A DNA stretch of 64,000 nucleotides from Diphasiastrum complanatum (GCA_029204225.1 CM055102.1:30539632-30603631), one strand, 5' to 3'; counted from the stretch's first letter, positions 22,878-34,343 are shown. Translations and numbers: made by a program. Notes: generated from the sequence alone by a model not told the origin.

Positions 22878-23528
22878 TGTGAAAGATTCAACTAGTTTCA
22901 TCACATTTTGCAATATTTTCATAATTGGCATATTGAGGCCAAAACTTGTTTTAGACTTAGAGGTTGACTTTTCAAAGTTCATTAGTCTAAATTTCATTTG
23001 AATAGACACTTTTTTGAAAGTGTGGGAAAAATAGAATGCGAGTTTGAGTAGATTCAATTTGAATAAGTTGGGTACATTGAATCTAGACCCAAAATTGGTA
23101 GGGTTAGCATTTTGGTGAGAAAGCCAAGTGGCCAAATAGGGTTTGGACCTGCTATAAAAGGATCTAACTCGTGGAGAGAGTCATCTTTTCTCTTCTCTAT
23201 CTCATTTCATGCTTATACATGGTTCTCTTGGGTTCTACTATCCATTGGTGCACTATCTTGGTGATTGCTTGCAATTCTATGTGTAGAATGATCTATATTT
23301 GTTATTTTTGGATCCATGCATGTGAAATACAGTAGCTTGCTGGTTTTGTACGGAAATCAATAGTACATAATCATTTCATTCAAGTTTGATCAAGTTTTAT
23401 TAGTGTTTGCATCTCAAATTGTGTGTAGATGCTGATTTTTCTACATTGGTGAAATTGGTAGTGTATTTCTCTTTCTAACCAAAGATCATTCAAGTAGATT
23501 GGATCTTAAGGATCTGAAATCTTTCACA
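22878..23528 (+). repeat. 5' LTR of element A
   Basis: 651 bp, TGTGAAAG to CTTTCACA, directly followed by the primer site. A TATA-like gctataaaagg lies at 23151-23161, consistent with an LTR promoter. The palindrome of the 3' LTR (ccacacgtgtg) is degraded here to ccatgcatgtg. Confidence 0.93.
23151..23161 (+). promoter_or_regulatory. TATA-like element of the A-family LTR promoter
   Basis: gctataaaagg in the middle of the LTR. The same sequence occurs at 33961-33971 in the 3' LTR. Confidence 0.55.
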
Positions 23529-23540
23529 TGGTATCAGAGC
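23529..23540 (+). promoter_or_regulatory. primer binding site of element A
   Basis: tggtatcagagc abutting the LTR end. Confidence 0.92.
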
Positions 23541-24128
23541 TTGTGTTTCAGGTTATGAAGGAGAAAATCAGATCTATCAATGATTTGGTGAAGATATCAA
23601 GTCTAGGGCATGCTAGAGAGGATTCTACACCAAAATCGGATTTTTGGCTTTTGTAGATTGGATCTTTTGTAGATCAAAATACTAAATAGGTCAATATACT
23701 TGTTCAATTCCGTTTTTTGAATTCACATGCTGGATTTGGCCAATTTTTGGATCATTGGTTCAGTCTAAGTGGTGGCTTATAGATTGCATATCAAATTCTC
23801 AGCATTTGCATGTAGATTTGGAATAGTCAATTTTTTGTGATTTTGTCAAAACTCTAATTTTGATTGGATCTCTAGATAGTGAGGTTGCTGGACTTCATTT
23901 GAGTGTGTTTCAATCTTAGGAAGTGGCAAAAGTCATTATATTGAGGATAGATCATAGGTTGATCAAGATTCCATGATTCTATGTGTTGATTTGCTTGGAT
24001 AAGTGCTAGAAGAGAATTTGTGAGATAATTTCAAATCTTGGTGATTTCTTTTGAAAGCATTTATTGTTGTTCAAAGGAGTGCTTTGTGCATTGAAACAGG
24101 TTGAAAGAGAAGATCAGGTCATTACTAC

Positions 24129-24371
24129 ATGGCAACCTCAATTGGAGTCATGTTGGAAGCCAATGATAGGCTTACCTCAAGTAACTATTCATTATGGAAA
24201 GTGAGGATGGAGTCACTTATTGAGATGAATGATGTTTTGGATATTGTTGTAGGTTTGGAGGAGAGACCAGCAACACAACAAGATCAATTGAGGTATGACA
24301 AGAGGGCCAAGAAGGCTCTACACATGATAAAGATGAATGTTACCAATGAACTTCTCAAGGAAGTTGGTAAG
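24129..24371 (+). pseudogene. gag N-terminus of element A, cut by element B
   Basis: Starts MATSIGVMLEANDRLT and is open to KMNVTNELLKEVGK, where B inserted. It continues after B at 30494 (cacatcatctttggaagcttgg), as shown by the uninterrupted gag of element C on the minus strand near 930-970. After about 30595 the gag is fused by deletion to the pre-integrase region, so the zinc knuckle and protease are lost. Confidence 0.9.
24367..24371 (+). repeat. left target-site duplication of element B (gtaag)
   Basis: Same five bases at 30489-30493. Removing B and one copy restores the gag sequence ggtaagtgcacatcatc found intact in element C. Confidence 0.92.
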
Positions 24372-25108
24372 TGTGAAGAATTGAAAAAGATTATCTATGT
24401 TAGATATAGGGGTCTTATGTTTTTTACATCAAGCATCTAGGTGTAGGATGTTGATAGGAATAAATTTGGCATAGATGGCAAATTATGCATTTCCACTTGT
24501 AATGCCACTATTGAGCCAAAATAGAGTAAGAGGCTAAACACTTGCTAATTAGAGTGTAGACAAGTGTAAAGTTTTTGTTTGATGAATTCCAAGAGGCCAA
24601 ATAGGATATAGAGGTGGAACCTTGTGAGGTCCAATAGGAAATTGAGGTGTGCTCGAATATAGTCCAATAGAATTAAGAGGTGCATAGATCAATGATCCAA
24701 TAGGATCAAGAGGTGACAAAATGTGGTCCAATCATAGTTAAGCATAGTGGTAGCTCGTGGACCTACTAGTATCATTGTACCCCTCATTTTGAAATCAATT
24801 GATTTGGTGATTTCATGGATTTTGTGAGTTATTGGATTTCTAGCTTTCTCTCTCTACCCGAGAGCTCTTGATGTATTTTCTCTCTCTACCCGAGGAGAGC
24901 AGCTTGTTTTTACTTAGATTATTTTTTGAATACTTCCCACATGTGTGAGTGAGAGTTGGAAGTGATTGAATGCATGTAGTAGTGTGTTTTTGCCATAGGA
25001 TTCAAGATTGATCTTGAATCTCAATCTAGTCTTGATCTTGGTGCATCTACACACCTTAGGAGATCACAAGTACATGTAGTGGACAGTCCACACGTGTGAA
25101 AATCAACA
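24372..25108 (+). repeat. 5' LTR of element B
   Basis: TGTGAAGAATTG to AATCAACA. A TCCACACGTGTGAA palindrome-like site lies at 25087-25100, just inside the 3' end. A pair of tctctctctacccgag segments is at about 24850-24895. Confidence 0.93.
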
Positions 25109-25120
25109 TGGTATCAGAGC
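25109..25120 (+). promoter_or_regulatory. primer binding site of element B
   Basis: tggtatcagagc directly after the LTR. Confidence 0.93.
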
Positions 25121-25863
25121 CTACCTAAGGTTACCATGCATTTTGATCCATCTAAGTGAAAAATTTTCATCAATCTTGAGCTAGAAGTTGTCAAGGCCCA
25201 TTTTCCTAGCTATCTTGTTCAATCTTGGATCAAAAGAGATCAAAAGGACATTGATTGGGTCTGACCTGGTATTGTACGGAATCAGGTGCTCAGACACGTG
25301 TGAGGAACATCCAATTTCAGTTTGGAAGTTCTCTCTCATGTTTGATCCATTTATCTTGCTTGATAGCTTGTTTTGAAGCTATTTTTGTCTAGTTTCTGTT
25401 GCAATCAGTTTCATTCCATTTGGTTGAGCCAATCAAAAGTTATAACTTTTGAAGAGGGTTAGGTAGGGCACCTAGACCTGGGTGGACACATTTGGTTTGG
25501 TCAAGAGATTGCTTGGTTGATCCAAAATCACAGTTGTATGCTTGCCAATCTCATCTATATGTGATCTAGGCACTATTTTGAGATCTTAGCCATTTTGTTT
25601 CATGCAATATCATTGTATTTGAGTCAAATTTGATTTCTTAGTGTATTTCACACGTGCTAAGAGTGTTGGATTCTAACTTTGCCTATACTCCATCATTTGA
25701 TGTGAAATAGATCTTGTTTTAGAGAGATTTGTGTAGCTAGTGAGAATCAATTCACAAATTGTTGTAAGATCTTTCATAGGAGGAGATAGTACTCAATTAT
25801 TGGATCCTATTGAAAGTGTGTAACAACATTTATTGTTCATCATTTGAGTTTTCTTCACTTCAA

Positions 25864-26182
25864 ATGTCTTCAATGGGTTCATCCTTGTTGGAACCAAGTG
25901 AAAGATTGACCACTTCAAATTATTCAATTTGGAAAATGAGGATGGAGTCCATCTTGATCCTTCAAGACGTGATGGACATAGTTCTTGGCCTTGAAGAAGA
26001 ACCACAAGTTCTTCAAGAGGTTCAAAAATACAAAAAGAGAGCTAGGATAGCTCTCCACTACATTAAGATGAATGTCTCTAATGAGATATTGAGGGAGATA
26101 GGTACTTGTACAACAGCCAAAGAAGCTTGGGATTGTCTCAAGACTATCTATGAGGCTAAGAATACCTCTAGGCTTTTTGAGA
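25864..26182 (+). pseudogene. gag N-terminal part of element B
   Basis: Starts MSSMGSSLLEPSERLTTSNY and covers the UBN2-like gag core up to YEAKNTSRL. At 26176, compared with element O (51699-51765), a net 65 bp is missing, which shifts the frame. The leader 25121-25863 is non-coding and carries two CACGTG-type sites. Confidence 0.9.
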
Positions 26183-27650
26183 GTAAAAGATATTCATAGA
26201 GAGCTTGCTTGTATTGGTGATTCCATCAATCAAAATGAGCTAGTTCAAGTCATTCTCAATGGCTTGATAAGTGAATTTGATAATCTTGTCCAATCCTATG
26301 CCATTAAGGAGGAGCTACCAAGTTTGGAGGCTCTCCAAAGTGTGCTAATTTCAGAAGAATCAAGACAAGAGTATAAGCTCTTGAGGATGGACAAGCTTTC
26401 TCTCACTCATAATGATGGCAAAGCTCTCTTTGCCAAGGATAAGCACAAAGAGAGGAGCAAGAACGAACATCAACAATCCTCAAGCAAGGACAAAGTCAAA
26501 TCCAAAAACAAAGATGAGGAGGAAGATGATTCCTCTAATGCTTCATCATCCAAGCTCAAGAAGAAGAAGAAGATCAAGTGCTTTTATTGTGGCAAGAAAG
26601 GTCATTATGCCACCAATTGCTTCAAAAAGAAGAATCAACTCAAGCAAGCCAATATTATCAATGAGAAGGAAGACACTATTGCAAGTGATGGAGAGGGATC
26701 TCTTATGGTCTCTAGTTTCTCATCTACTCCTTTCAAGAAGGACGGCCTATGGTATATTGATAGTGGAGCCTCTTCACATATGTGTAGCTCCAAGGACTCT
26801 TTCTCTTCTATTGCACCTTATGATGGAGTGAAGAAATCAATATACACTGCAGATAATTTTGAATGTCCTATTGAAGGCATAGGGAACATTCCCTTGAAGC
26901 TTGCATCCTCTAATGTTCTTTCTCTCTCTAGAGTTCTTTATGTACCTAAGCTTACCAAGAATCTTATTAGTGTTGGCCAATTGCTTGATAATGGCCTTGA
27001 TGTAAAATTCAATGTTGATACTTGTACTATCAAGAAGAATGATGAGATACTTGCATTAGGATCTAGATTTGGTGGCATCTATAAACTAGATCCAAATGAG
27101 TATGTGAATGTTTGTAATGTTGCTCTTGTGAACAAGCTCTCTATGGAAGAATTATGGCATAGGAGGTTGGGACATCCCAACTACAAATCCATGCTCTCTA
27201 TGATCAAAGAATCCAAAGCTATTGGCTTGCCAAAGTCATTCTCCAAGAAGATCAAGCCTTGTGAGGCTTGTGCTATTGCTAAATCTCACAAAAAGCCATT
27301 TACAAGATCTTCTATCAAAAGCAAGCATCCTTTGGAGTTAATCCACTCGGATGTGCATTTCTCATCAACTACAAGCAAGGGAGGAGCCACTTGTTTTGTT
27401 ACTTTCATTGATGATTACACAAGATTCACTTGGATATATCTTCTTGCTTCAAAATCTATGGTGTTTGATCATTTCCTTATTTTCAAAGCTTATGTAGAGA
27501 AGCAATTCTCATTCAAGATTAAAGCTCTTAGAAGTGATGGAGGTGGTGAATATATCTCCAATAAATTTCAAGATTTTTGTGAGCTTGAAGGCATTAAAAG
27601 AGAGTTTTCTTGTGCCTACTCTCCATCTCAAAATGGAGTGGCCGGAGAAA
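26183..27650 (+). pseudogene. gag C-terminus, protease and integrase core of element B
   Basis: Continuing in the shifted frame: gag end, knuckle CFYCGKKGHYATNC (about 26579), protease WYIDSGASSHM (about 26751) with intact DSGA, pre-integrase LWHRRLGHPN and CEACAIAKSH, integrase HSDVHF and RSDGGGEY. The frame fails at about 27642 in the NGVAERKN motif: one base is missing, giving NGVAGERI, which removes the correct context of the third catalytic acid. Confidence 0.92.
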
Positions 27651-29106
27651 GAATAGATCTCTATGTGAATGTGCAAAATCTATGAGAATTGAGGCATCTT
27701 TGCCCAAAGATTTTTGGGGAGAAGCCATTAATTGTGCAAATTATCTTTGCAATAGGCTCCCACATATAGCTCTTGGAGGAAAGTCACCATATGAAATCTT
27801 ATTTTTGAAGAAGCCTAAGGTTGATCACCTTAGAGTTTTTGGATGCTTATGCTTTGTCCATATTCCCTTGGAAACAAGGAAGAAGGAAGATCCTAGTGCA
27901 TGCAAAGGGATCATGGTTGGATACTCATCCACCAAGAAGGCCTATAGAGTCTTTATACTCTCTACTTCTCAAGTTATTGAAAGTAGAGATGTTGTCTTTC
28001 ATGAAGATCAACACTCATCATTTGAAGAGGCCGAGATCAAGAAATCTATGGATGCATCATCAATTATTGATTTTGAAGACAATCATGATGTGATGGGGTC
28101 GAGATTTGAAGAAGACTCTCCTCGGATTTTTTCACCAAGAAGATCCATGAGAGATAGATCCGAGCCTAAGAGGCTCTCATATGTTGACAAAGGCAAACAA
28201 GTGGATCTTGATTCCACTAATTATGTTTTTTATGTCTCTCATGAAAAGCCAAAGAATGTACAAGAGGCACTCAATACCAAGGAGTGGTATGATGCCATGA
28301 AGCAAGAGTATGATGCATTGATCACCAACAATACTTGGGAGCTTGTGGATCCTCCTTCCAACAAGCATGTGATTGGTTGCAAGTGGGTATTTCGGATCAA
28401 GTTCAATCATGATGGCACCATCAACAAGCATAAAGCAAGATTATGTGCCAAAGGATTTGTTCAAATCCATGGTCTTGATTATGAGGAGACCTTTGCACCC
28501 GTTGCAAAGATGGTGACAATAAGAATTCTTATTTCTCTTGCTTGTTTTTTCAAGTGGAAGGTGTTTCAATTAGATGTATCCAATGCTTTTCTAAATGGTT
28601 ATCTTGAGGAGGAGATCTATATGGAACAACCTCAAGGATTCATCAAGGATGAGTCCAAAGTGTGTTTGCTCTTCAAAAGTCTTTATGGACTCAAACAAGC
28701 ACCAAGATCATGGTATTCAAGACTTAACTCTTTCCTTATCTCACTAGGATTTACTCTTAGTGACTATGATCCTTCCATGTATCTAAAGTTTGTTGATAGC
28801 AATATTGTCATTCTTCTAATTTATGTTGATGACATTATTCTTTGTGGAAGTTGTATGAAGCTAGTTGATGAAACCAAGCTAGCACTTGGATGTGAGTTTA
28901 AAATGCAAGATCTAGGAGAGATACATTACATCCTAGGCCTAGAAATTGATTTTTATGAAAATCATGTCTCTATATGCCAATCTAGATATGCTTACTCTAT
29001 GTTAAAAAAATTCCATATGAAAAATTCTAAGAGCATAGATACTCCAATGGAGCAAATTGTAAAAGATCCTAATAAAGGTGATGAAAGATCCTTTGAGGAT
29101 CCTTGA
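27650..29106 (+). pseudogene. integrase C-terminus and reverse transcriptase of element B
   Basis: One long frame with LCNRLPHIALGGKSPYEILF, GYSSTKKAYRV, the reverse transcriptase start [59 protein letters not shown] and the catalytic LIYVDDIILCG. It ends in TGA at 29104-29106, where about 40 bp present in element O (ITLYRSLIGSLIW) are missing. Confidence 0.93.
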
Positions 29107-29751
29107 TTTGGCTTACCATTACTAGGCTCGATCTTAGTTTTTGTGTGCACAAATTGAGTCAATTTATGCAAGAACCTAAGATCCATCATTGGAAGATGGC
29201 CAAGAGGATTTTAAGATATGTATCTTCATCTTGTGATTATGGTCTACTCTATAAAAGTGAAGATCTATCCATTATTGGCTACTCGGATTCGGACTTTGCA
29301 AGTGACAAAATGGATCGAAAGTCTATTAGTGCATACACTATCTTTTTTGGAGGCAATCTAATATCTTGGCTTTCCAAAAAGCAAGATACTATATCTCTCT
29401 CTTCATGTGAGACCGAGTACAAAGCACTCACTACAACTACCAAAGAAGTGCTTTGGATCAAGAGGTTATTAATGGAACTAAAGTGCATCAAGGAGGATGA
29501 TCTACCAATGATCAAGTGTGATAACATCTCGGCCCAAGCTCTTGCCAATAATCTCATATTTCATGCAAGAAGCAAGCACATAGAAGTGGCACACCATTTT
29601 GTGAGAGAAAAGCTTATTGGAAGAGAAATCTATTTGGAGCATGTCAACTCGACCTCTTGTATTGCCGATCTACTCACCAAGCCAAGAGCAAAAGTGCTTT
29701 CATCAAGCATAGATCTAATCTTGGAGTTATATCAAGATCAATGCTCAAATC
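29107..29751 (+). pseudogene. RNase H of element B
   Basis: IWLTITRLDLSFCVHKLSQF through YSDSDFASDKMDRKSISAY, WLSKKQDTISLSSCETEYKAL and HARSKHIEVAHHFVREK. The last codons are shifted near 29685 (compare O), so the reading frame runs on into the LTR instead of ending before it. Confidence 0.9.
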
Positions 29752-30488
29752 TTCAAAGAATTGAAAAAGATTATCTATGTTAGATATAGGGGTCTTATGT
29801 TTTTTACATCAAGCATCTAGGTGTAGGATGTTGATAGGAATAAATTTGGCATAGATGGCAAATTATGCATTTCCACTTGTAATGCCACTATTGAGCCAAA
29901 ATAGAGTAAGAGGCTAAACACTTGCTAATTAGAGTGTAGACAAGTGTAAAGTTTTTGTTTGATGAATTCCAAGAGGTCCAATAGGATATAGAGGTGGAAC
30001 CTTGTGAAGTCCAATAGGAAATTGAGGTGTGCTTAAATATAGTCCAATAGAATTAAGAGGTGCATAGATCAATGATCCAATAGGATCAAGAGGTGACAAA
30101 ATGTGGTCCAATCATAGTTAAGCATAGTGGTAGCTCGTGGACCTACTAGTATCATTGTACTCCTCATTTTGAAATCAATTGATTTGGTGATTTCATGGAT
30201 TTTGTGAGTTATTGGATTTCTAGCTTTCTCTCTCTACCCGAGAGCGCTTGATGCATTTTCTCTCTCTACCCGAGGAGAGCAGCTTGTTTTTACTTAGATT
30301 ATTTTTTGAATACTTCTCACACGTGTGAGTGAGAGTTGGAAGTGATTGAATGCATGTAGTAGTGTGTTTTTGCCATAGGATTCAAGATTGATCTTGAATC
30401 TCAATCTAGACTTGATCTTGGTGCATCTACACACCTTAGGAGATCACAAGTACATGTAGTGGATAGTCCACACGTGTGAAAATCAACA
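29752..30488 (+). repeat. 3' LTR of element B, without a recognisable purine tract
   Basis: Aligns end to end with the 5' LTR except its first seven bases (ttcaaag against tgtgaag). The purine tract and about 30 bp that precede the LTR in element O (ending aggaggag) are absent. The 14-bp palindrome ctcacacgtgtgag is at 30315-30328 and a second CACACGTGTG is near the end. Confidence 0.9.
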
Positions 30489-30493
30489 GTAAG
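30489..30493 (+). repeat. right target-site duplication of element B (gtaag)
   Basis: Partner of 24367-24371. Confidence 0.92.
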
Positions 30494-30593
30494 TGCACAT
30501 CATCTTTGGAAGCTTGGAATTCATAAAAGAAGCTTTATGAATCCAAGTCTACTTCTAGAGTGTTGACTCTAAGAAGGCAAATCTTTTCTTGTT

Positions 30594-32034
30594 TGCAAAA
30601 GTTTCTCTCTCTACAAATAGGAATGTTCATTTGGAGGATGTCTTGTTTATTCCATCTATTACCAAGAATTTGCTTAGTGTGAGTCAAATGCTAAGTAAGG
30701 GCCTCAAGGTGGAGTTTGATGGAGATGCTTGTTTGATCAAAAGGAAGGATGTCTTGATTGGAAAAGGTAAAAGACAAGGGAAGTTGTTCAAACTTGATGC
30801 TTGTGTTATTGCTAACCAAGTTGGATGTGTTGCAAGGGAGTAAATTTCTATTCAAGAGGTTTGGCACAAAAAGATGGGACACCTCAACTTCAAGTCATTG
30901 GAGGTAATGGCAAGGAAGAATGTTGTGATTGGTCTTCCAAGTTCCTTAAGTAATGACAAGCATGTTTGTGAGTCTTGTGCTTTGTCTAAGTCACATAGAC
31001 TACCTTATACTAGATCTATTTCTAGATCTACAAAGCCTTTTCAACTTGTACATTCGGATATTCATGGATTCACTACAATTAGCAATAGTGGAACTAAGAT
31101 GTATGTAACATTCATTGATGATTTTAGTAGATTTTTTTGGATCTATCTACTAAAGAGCAAAGATGAAGTGTATGATATCTTTGTCAAGTTCAATAATACA
31201 AGGGAGAACCAATTCTCCACAAAGATCAAGTGCTTGAGAGGTGACAATGGTGGTGAGTACATATCTAACAAGTTCAAGGCCTTTTGTGATGAGCATGGGA
31301 TCAAGAGGGAGTATACAACATCAAAGACCCCACAACAAAATGGAGTGGCTGAAAGGAAGAATAGAACTTTATGTGAAAGTGCTAAAGCTATGAGTTTAAG
31401 TGCTAATCTTGACAAACCATTTTGGGATCAAGCTTTGTTGTGTGCCAATTTCTTGTGCAATAGGTGGCCGAGTGCTATTTTGGATGGAAGGACACCTTTT
31501 GAGATGCTATTCAAGAGGAGGCCGAGTGTCAACTTTCTAAGAACCTTTGGATGCACATGCTATGTCAACATTACTCTTGATTATAGGACCAAGGAGGATC
31601 CATCTTCAAGAAGATATATTTTTGTTGGATATAGTGAGGTGAGTAAAGCCTACAAGGTTTACATTCCTTCTACTAACAAAGTGATTGTTGCTAGAGATGT
31701 CATTTTTTATGAGGGAAACATTCCAAAGGTGTCTTCAAGCATGATTGATGGTAAAGTAGATGGATCTAACATTCTTGATGTTGATGAGAAGGATCCTACT
31801 TTGGATGGTGGTGATAATGGACCTTCATCAAGTCAAAAGCCAAGGAGAACATCAAGAGAAAGACAAGTACCTTCAAGGCTCACATATGATCGAAAGGGTA
31901 AGCAAGTAGTTTCTAGAAATTATGTTGCTTTCCTAACCTCTTTGGATGAGCCTACAAGTGTAGAACAAGCAAGGAAAGAAGAGGAGTGGATCCAAGCAAT
32001 GGATCTTGAGTATCGATCTCTTATAAAGAATTGA
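30594..32034 (+). pseudogene. pre-integrase and integrase of element A
   Basis: VSLSTNRNVHLEDVLFIPSITKNLLSV leads into the pre-integrase. A TAA at 30841 is followed in the next frame by MGHLNFKSLEVMARKN, CESCALSKSH and the integrase core: VHSDIHGF, GDNGGEYIS and NGVAERKN, so the DDE triad is intact. The C-terminal region continues through GYSEVSKAYKVY to EEEWIQAMDLEYRSLIKN, the first residues of the reverse transcriptase domain, and meets TGA at 32032-32034. Confidence 0.9.
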
Positions 32035-33078
32035 ACATCTTTTGGAAAATCTTCTTGTGTACATGGAGCTATGCAAGTGGATGGATGTTATCTTGCTGTA
32101 AAATCAAGTAACGGATCTGGAAAACAAATTTTGTTCAATGACTTTGATGGTCAAGTTGAAGATCAGGAGGTTGATCTCAAAGCGCTTCAACTAGTCAAAC
32201 GGGAAGTTAGCAATTTGGAGCTAGTCAAGAGCATCAAAGGAGAATTAATTGGAAAAGTTGTTATGGATCTATTTTTGCAGCATATTGAAGACTCAAGTAA
32301 GGTCAAAGGAGCAGCAAGAAAGTGTTGTTCAAGTTTACTTTACTTGTTCTATCTCATGTTTGAGCAATTTCATGTGGATGTGTGCAAATTGTCAAGATAT
32401 GGTCAAACTAGCTACATTGGTGAGCATTGTTTTGATGCTGGATTTGTACTGGCATTCTTGGCTGATTTTGCTGATGGAAATGAAGTTATTGGAGGTTCAT
32501 TATATCACTCATCCATGGCTAAGTTCTCAAGTGTTGAGCTACTTGGTGTCAATACTTGGAGATTGTCAATTTTTGGTGAATTCATGGTCATTTTCTTTTG
32601 TCAAGTAGATCTTGAAGATGGACTAGTGCAAACTACTTGGTTTATGGAGTCATGTGGCGCTAGATTTGCATCATTTATGTACTCACCTACTCATGGATTT
32701 CCAAGGTTTGATGGTTTCTTCTGGCAAGATGAAAATGGAGGCTCATTCATGGAGTATCATGATGGATACAAGGCAACAAAGGACAAAGGAGGAAGAGACA
32801 TGCAAGCAAAAGTTGATCACTCACATTTATTGTCTGTTTGCTGTATTTTTCCAGAGAGTTCAGAGTTGGAAGCATGGTGGAATCATTTCATTTACATTCT
32901 ATTTGATTCTTCATGTTCTAGTCACATTTTTACATGTAAAATTGATGTAAGAAATAGTGAAGCATCCCAAGTGGACACTATTCTCTATATCAATTATGGT
33001 TGTTTCTATTTTGAGCATTACATGATCATTGAAAGGAGATCTATTCTTAGGAAGAAGATCATTCTTATGATGGATTAA
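32035..33078 (+). CDS. unrecognised 335-codon open frame replacing reverse transcriptase in element A
   Basis: From ATG 32071 to TAA 33078, and open upstream to the TGA that ends the integrase frame; the two frames are in register, so reading through that TGA would give a fusion. The protein is not Copia-like. It begins MQVDGCYLAVKSSNGSGKQ, has an acidic/amphipathic first third, a hydrophobic cysteine-containing middle (FAFLADF-like and FGEFMVIFFCQVD), aromatic-rich motifs (TWFMESCGARFASFMY, FFWQDENGG) and a C-terminal SEASQVDT. No signal peptide or known catalytic motif was recognised. It may be a captured host exon, a substituted element segment or chance. I do not assign a function. Confidence 0.4.
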   Translation, partial: TSFGKSSCVHGAMQVDGCYLAVKSSNGSGKQILFNDFDGQVEDQEVDLKALQLVKREVSNLELVKSIKGELIGKVVMDLFLQHIEDSSKVKGAARKCCSSLLYLFYLMFEQFHVDVCKLSRYGQTSYIGEHCFDAGFVLAFLADFADGNEVIGGSLYHSSMAKFSSVELLGVNTWRLSIFGEFMVIFFCQVDLEDGLVQTTWFMESCGARFASFMYSPTHGFPRFDGFFWQDENGGSFMEYHDGYKATKDKGGRDMQAKVDHSHLLSVCCIFPESSELEAWWNHFIYILFDSSCSSHIFTCKIDVRNSEASQVDTILYINYGCFYFEHYMIIERRSILRKKIILMMD

Positions 33079-33132
33079 AGTTCTATTGGCAAAAACTATG
33101 CTAGGAGCATTGGAAGCTAGGAAAGCGATTTT

Positions 33133-33678
33133 TTGAGGTACATCATTGGAACTCGAGATTTTGGCATATTGTATGAGGGATCATCACCTAATCTTTTTGG
33201 ATTTTCAGATTCGGACTGTGCTGGAGATATAATAAATAGGAAATCCATTAGTTCTTATTGTATTTTCATAGGTGATGGAGCTATATCATGGATGTCAAAG
33301 AAACAAACCACTATCTCATTGTCATCTAGTGAGGCCGAGTACAAAGCTTTTACACATTGCACAAAGGAGATGGTATGGATCAAGAGGGTGATCAAGGATC
33401 TTCACTTGCTGGATTTTTCAGAGTGCCCAATCATCTTTTGTGACAATCAATCAGCCCAAACAAGGGCATCCAATCCTATCTTTCATGCTAGGAGCAAGCA
33501 TATTGAGATACAATATCATTTTGTGAGGAAGTGAGTCATTGCAAAGGAAGTGGAGCTTCAACATGTGTCTTCAAGGGAATGTGTAGCTGATATCTTCACC
33601 AAAGCATTGGGAAAAGACTTGTTCATGAAGCTTAGGACTTCACTTGGAGTATTATCAAAGTCTATGCTAAAACTAGTT
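33133..33678 (+). pseudogene. RNase H of element A
   Basis: RYIIGTRDFGILYEG, FSDSDCAGDIINRKSISSY, WMSKKQTTISLSSSEAEYKAF and HARSKHIEIQYHFVRK, then TGA at 33532-33534. The following codons still encode the C-terminal VIAKEVELQHVSSRECVADIF and KLRTSLGVLSKSML. Resumes family sequence directly after the unrecognised frame. Confidence 0.9.
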
Positions 33679-33688
33679 GAAGAGGGAG
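33679..33688 (+). promoter_or_regulatory. polypurine tract of element A
   Basis: gaagagggag directly upstream of the 3' LTR; this would be the plus-strand primer. The same tract, reversed, precedes the N LTR at 37992. Confidence 0.85.
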
Positions 33689-34338
33689 TGTGAAAGATTC
33701 AACTAGTTTCATCACATTTGCAATATTTTCATATTTGGCATATTGAGGCCAAAACTTGTTTTAGACTTAGAGGTTGACTTTTCAAAGTTCATTAGTCTAA
33801 ATTTCATTTGAATAGACACTTTTTTGAAAGTGTGGAAAAAATAGAATGCGAGTTTGGGTAGATTCAATTTGAATAAGTTGGGTACATTGAATCTAGGCCC
33901 AAAATTGGTAGGGTTAGCATTTTGGTGAGAAAGCCAAGTAGCCAAATAGGGTTTGGACCTGCTATAAAAGGATCTAACTCATGGAGAGAGTCATCTTCTC
34001 TCTTCTCTATCTCATTTCATGCTTATACATGGTTCTCTTGGGTTCTACTATCCATTGGTGCACTATCTTGGTGATTGCTTGCAATTCTATGTGTAGAATG
34101 ATCTATATTTGTTATTTTTGGATCCACACGTGTGAAATACAGTAGCTTGCTGGTTTTGTACGGACAGCAACAGTACATAATCATTTCATTCAAGTTTGAT
34201 CAAGTTCTATTAGTGTTTGCATCTCAAATTGTGTGTAGATGCTAATTTTTCTACATTGGTGAAATTGGTAGTGTATTTCTCTTTCTAACCAAAGATCATT
34301 CAAGTAGATTGGATCTTAAAGATCTGAAATCTTTCACA
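33689..34338 (+). repeat. 3' LTR of element A
   Basis: 650 bp, TGTGAAAG to CTTTCACA. Holds the intact ccacacgtgtgaaa site at 34124-34137 that has decayed in the 5' LTR. Confidence 0.93.
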
Positions 34339-34343
34339 AAGAA
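34339..34343 (+). repeat. right target-site duplication of element A (aagaa)
   Basis: Partner of 22873-22877. Confidence 0.9.

Larger units (their letters stand above)
24372..30488 (+). mobile_element. Copia element B, young insertion inside A
   Basis: 6117 bp with LTRs of equal length (737 bp each), primer site, gag and pol in the usual order, and a perfect 5-bp target duplication. The LTRs show about a dozen differences by eye outside the first few bases, about 1.6%, the lowest of the nest. Even so, gag-pol is broken at three places (see below). Same family as element O (50658-55988). Confidence 0.95.
22878..34338 (+). mobile_element. Copia element A (complete ends, internally rearranged, interrupted by B)
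   Basis: 5' LTR 22878-23528, primer site 23529-23540, gag start 24129-24371, element B 24372-30488, gag remainder from 30494, pre-integrase and integrase to 32034, an unrecognised open frame 32035-33078 in place of reverse transcriptase, RNase H 33133-33670, purine tract 33679-33688, 3' LTR 33689-34338. It is flanked by aagaa at 22873-22877 and 34339-34343. Net length without B is about 5.3 kb. The LTRs differ by about 16-17 substitutions by eye, roughly 2.5%. Confidence 0.92.
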
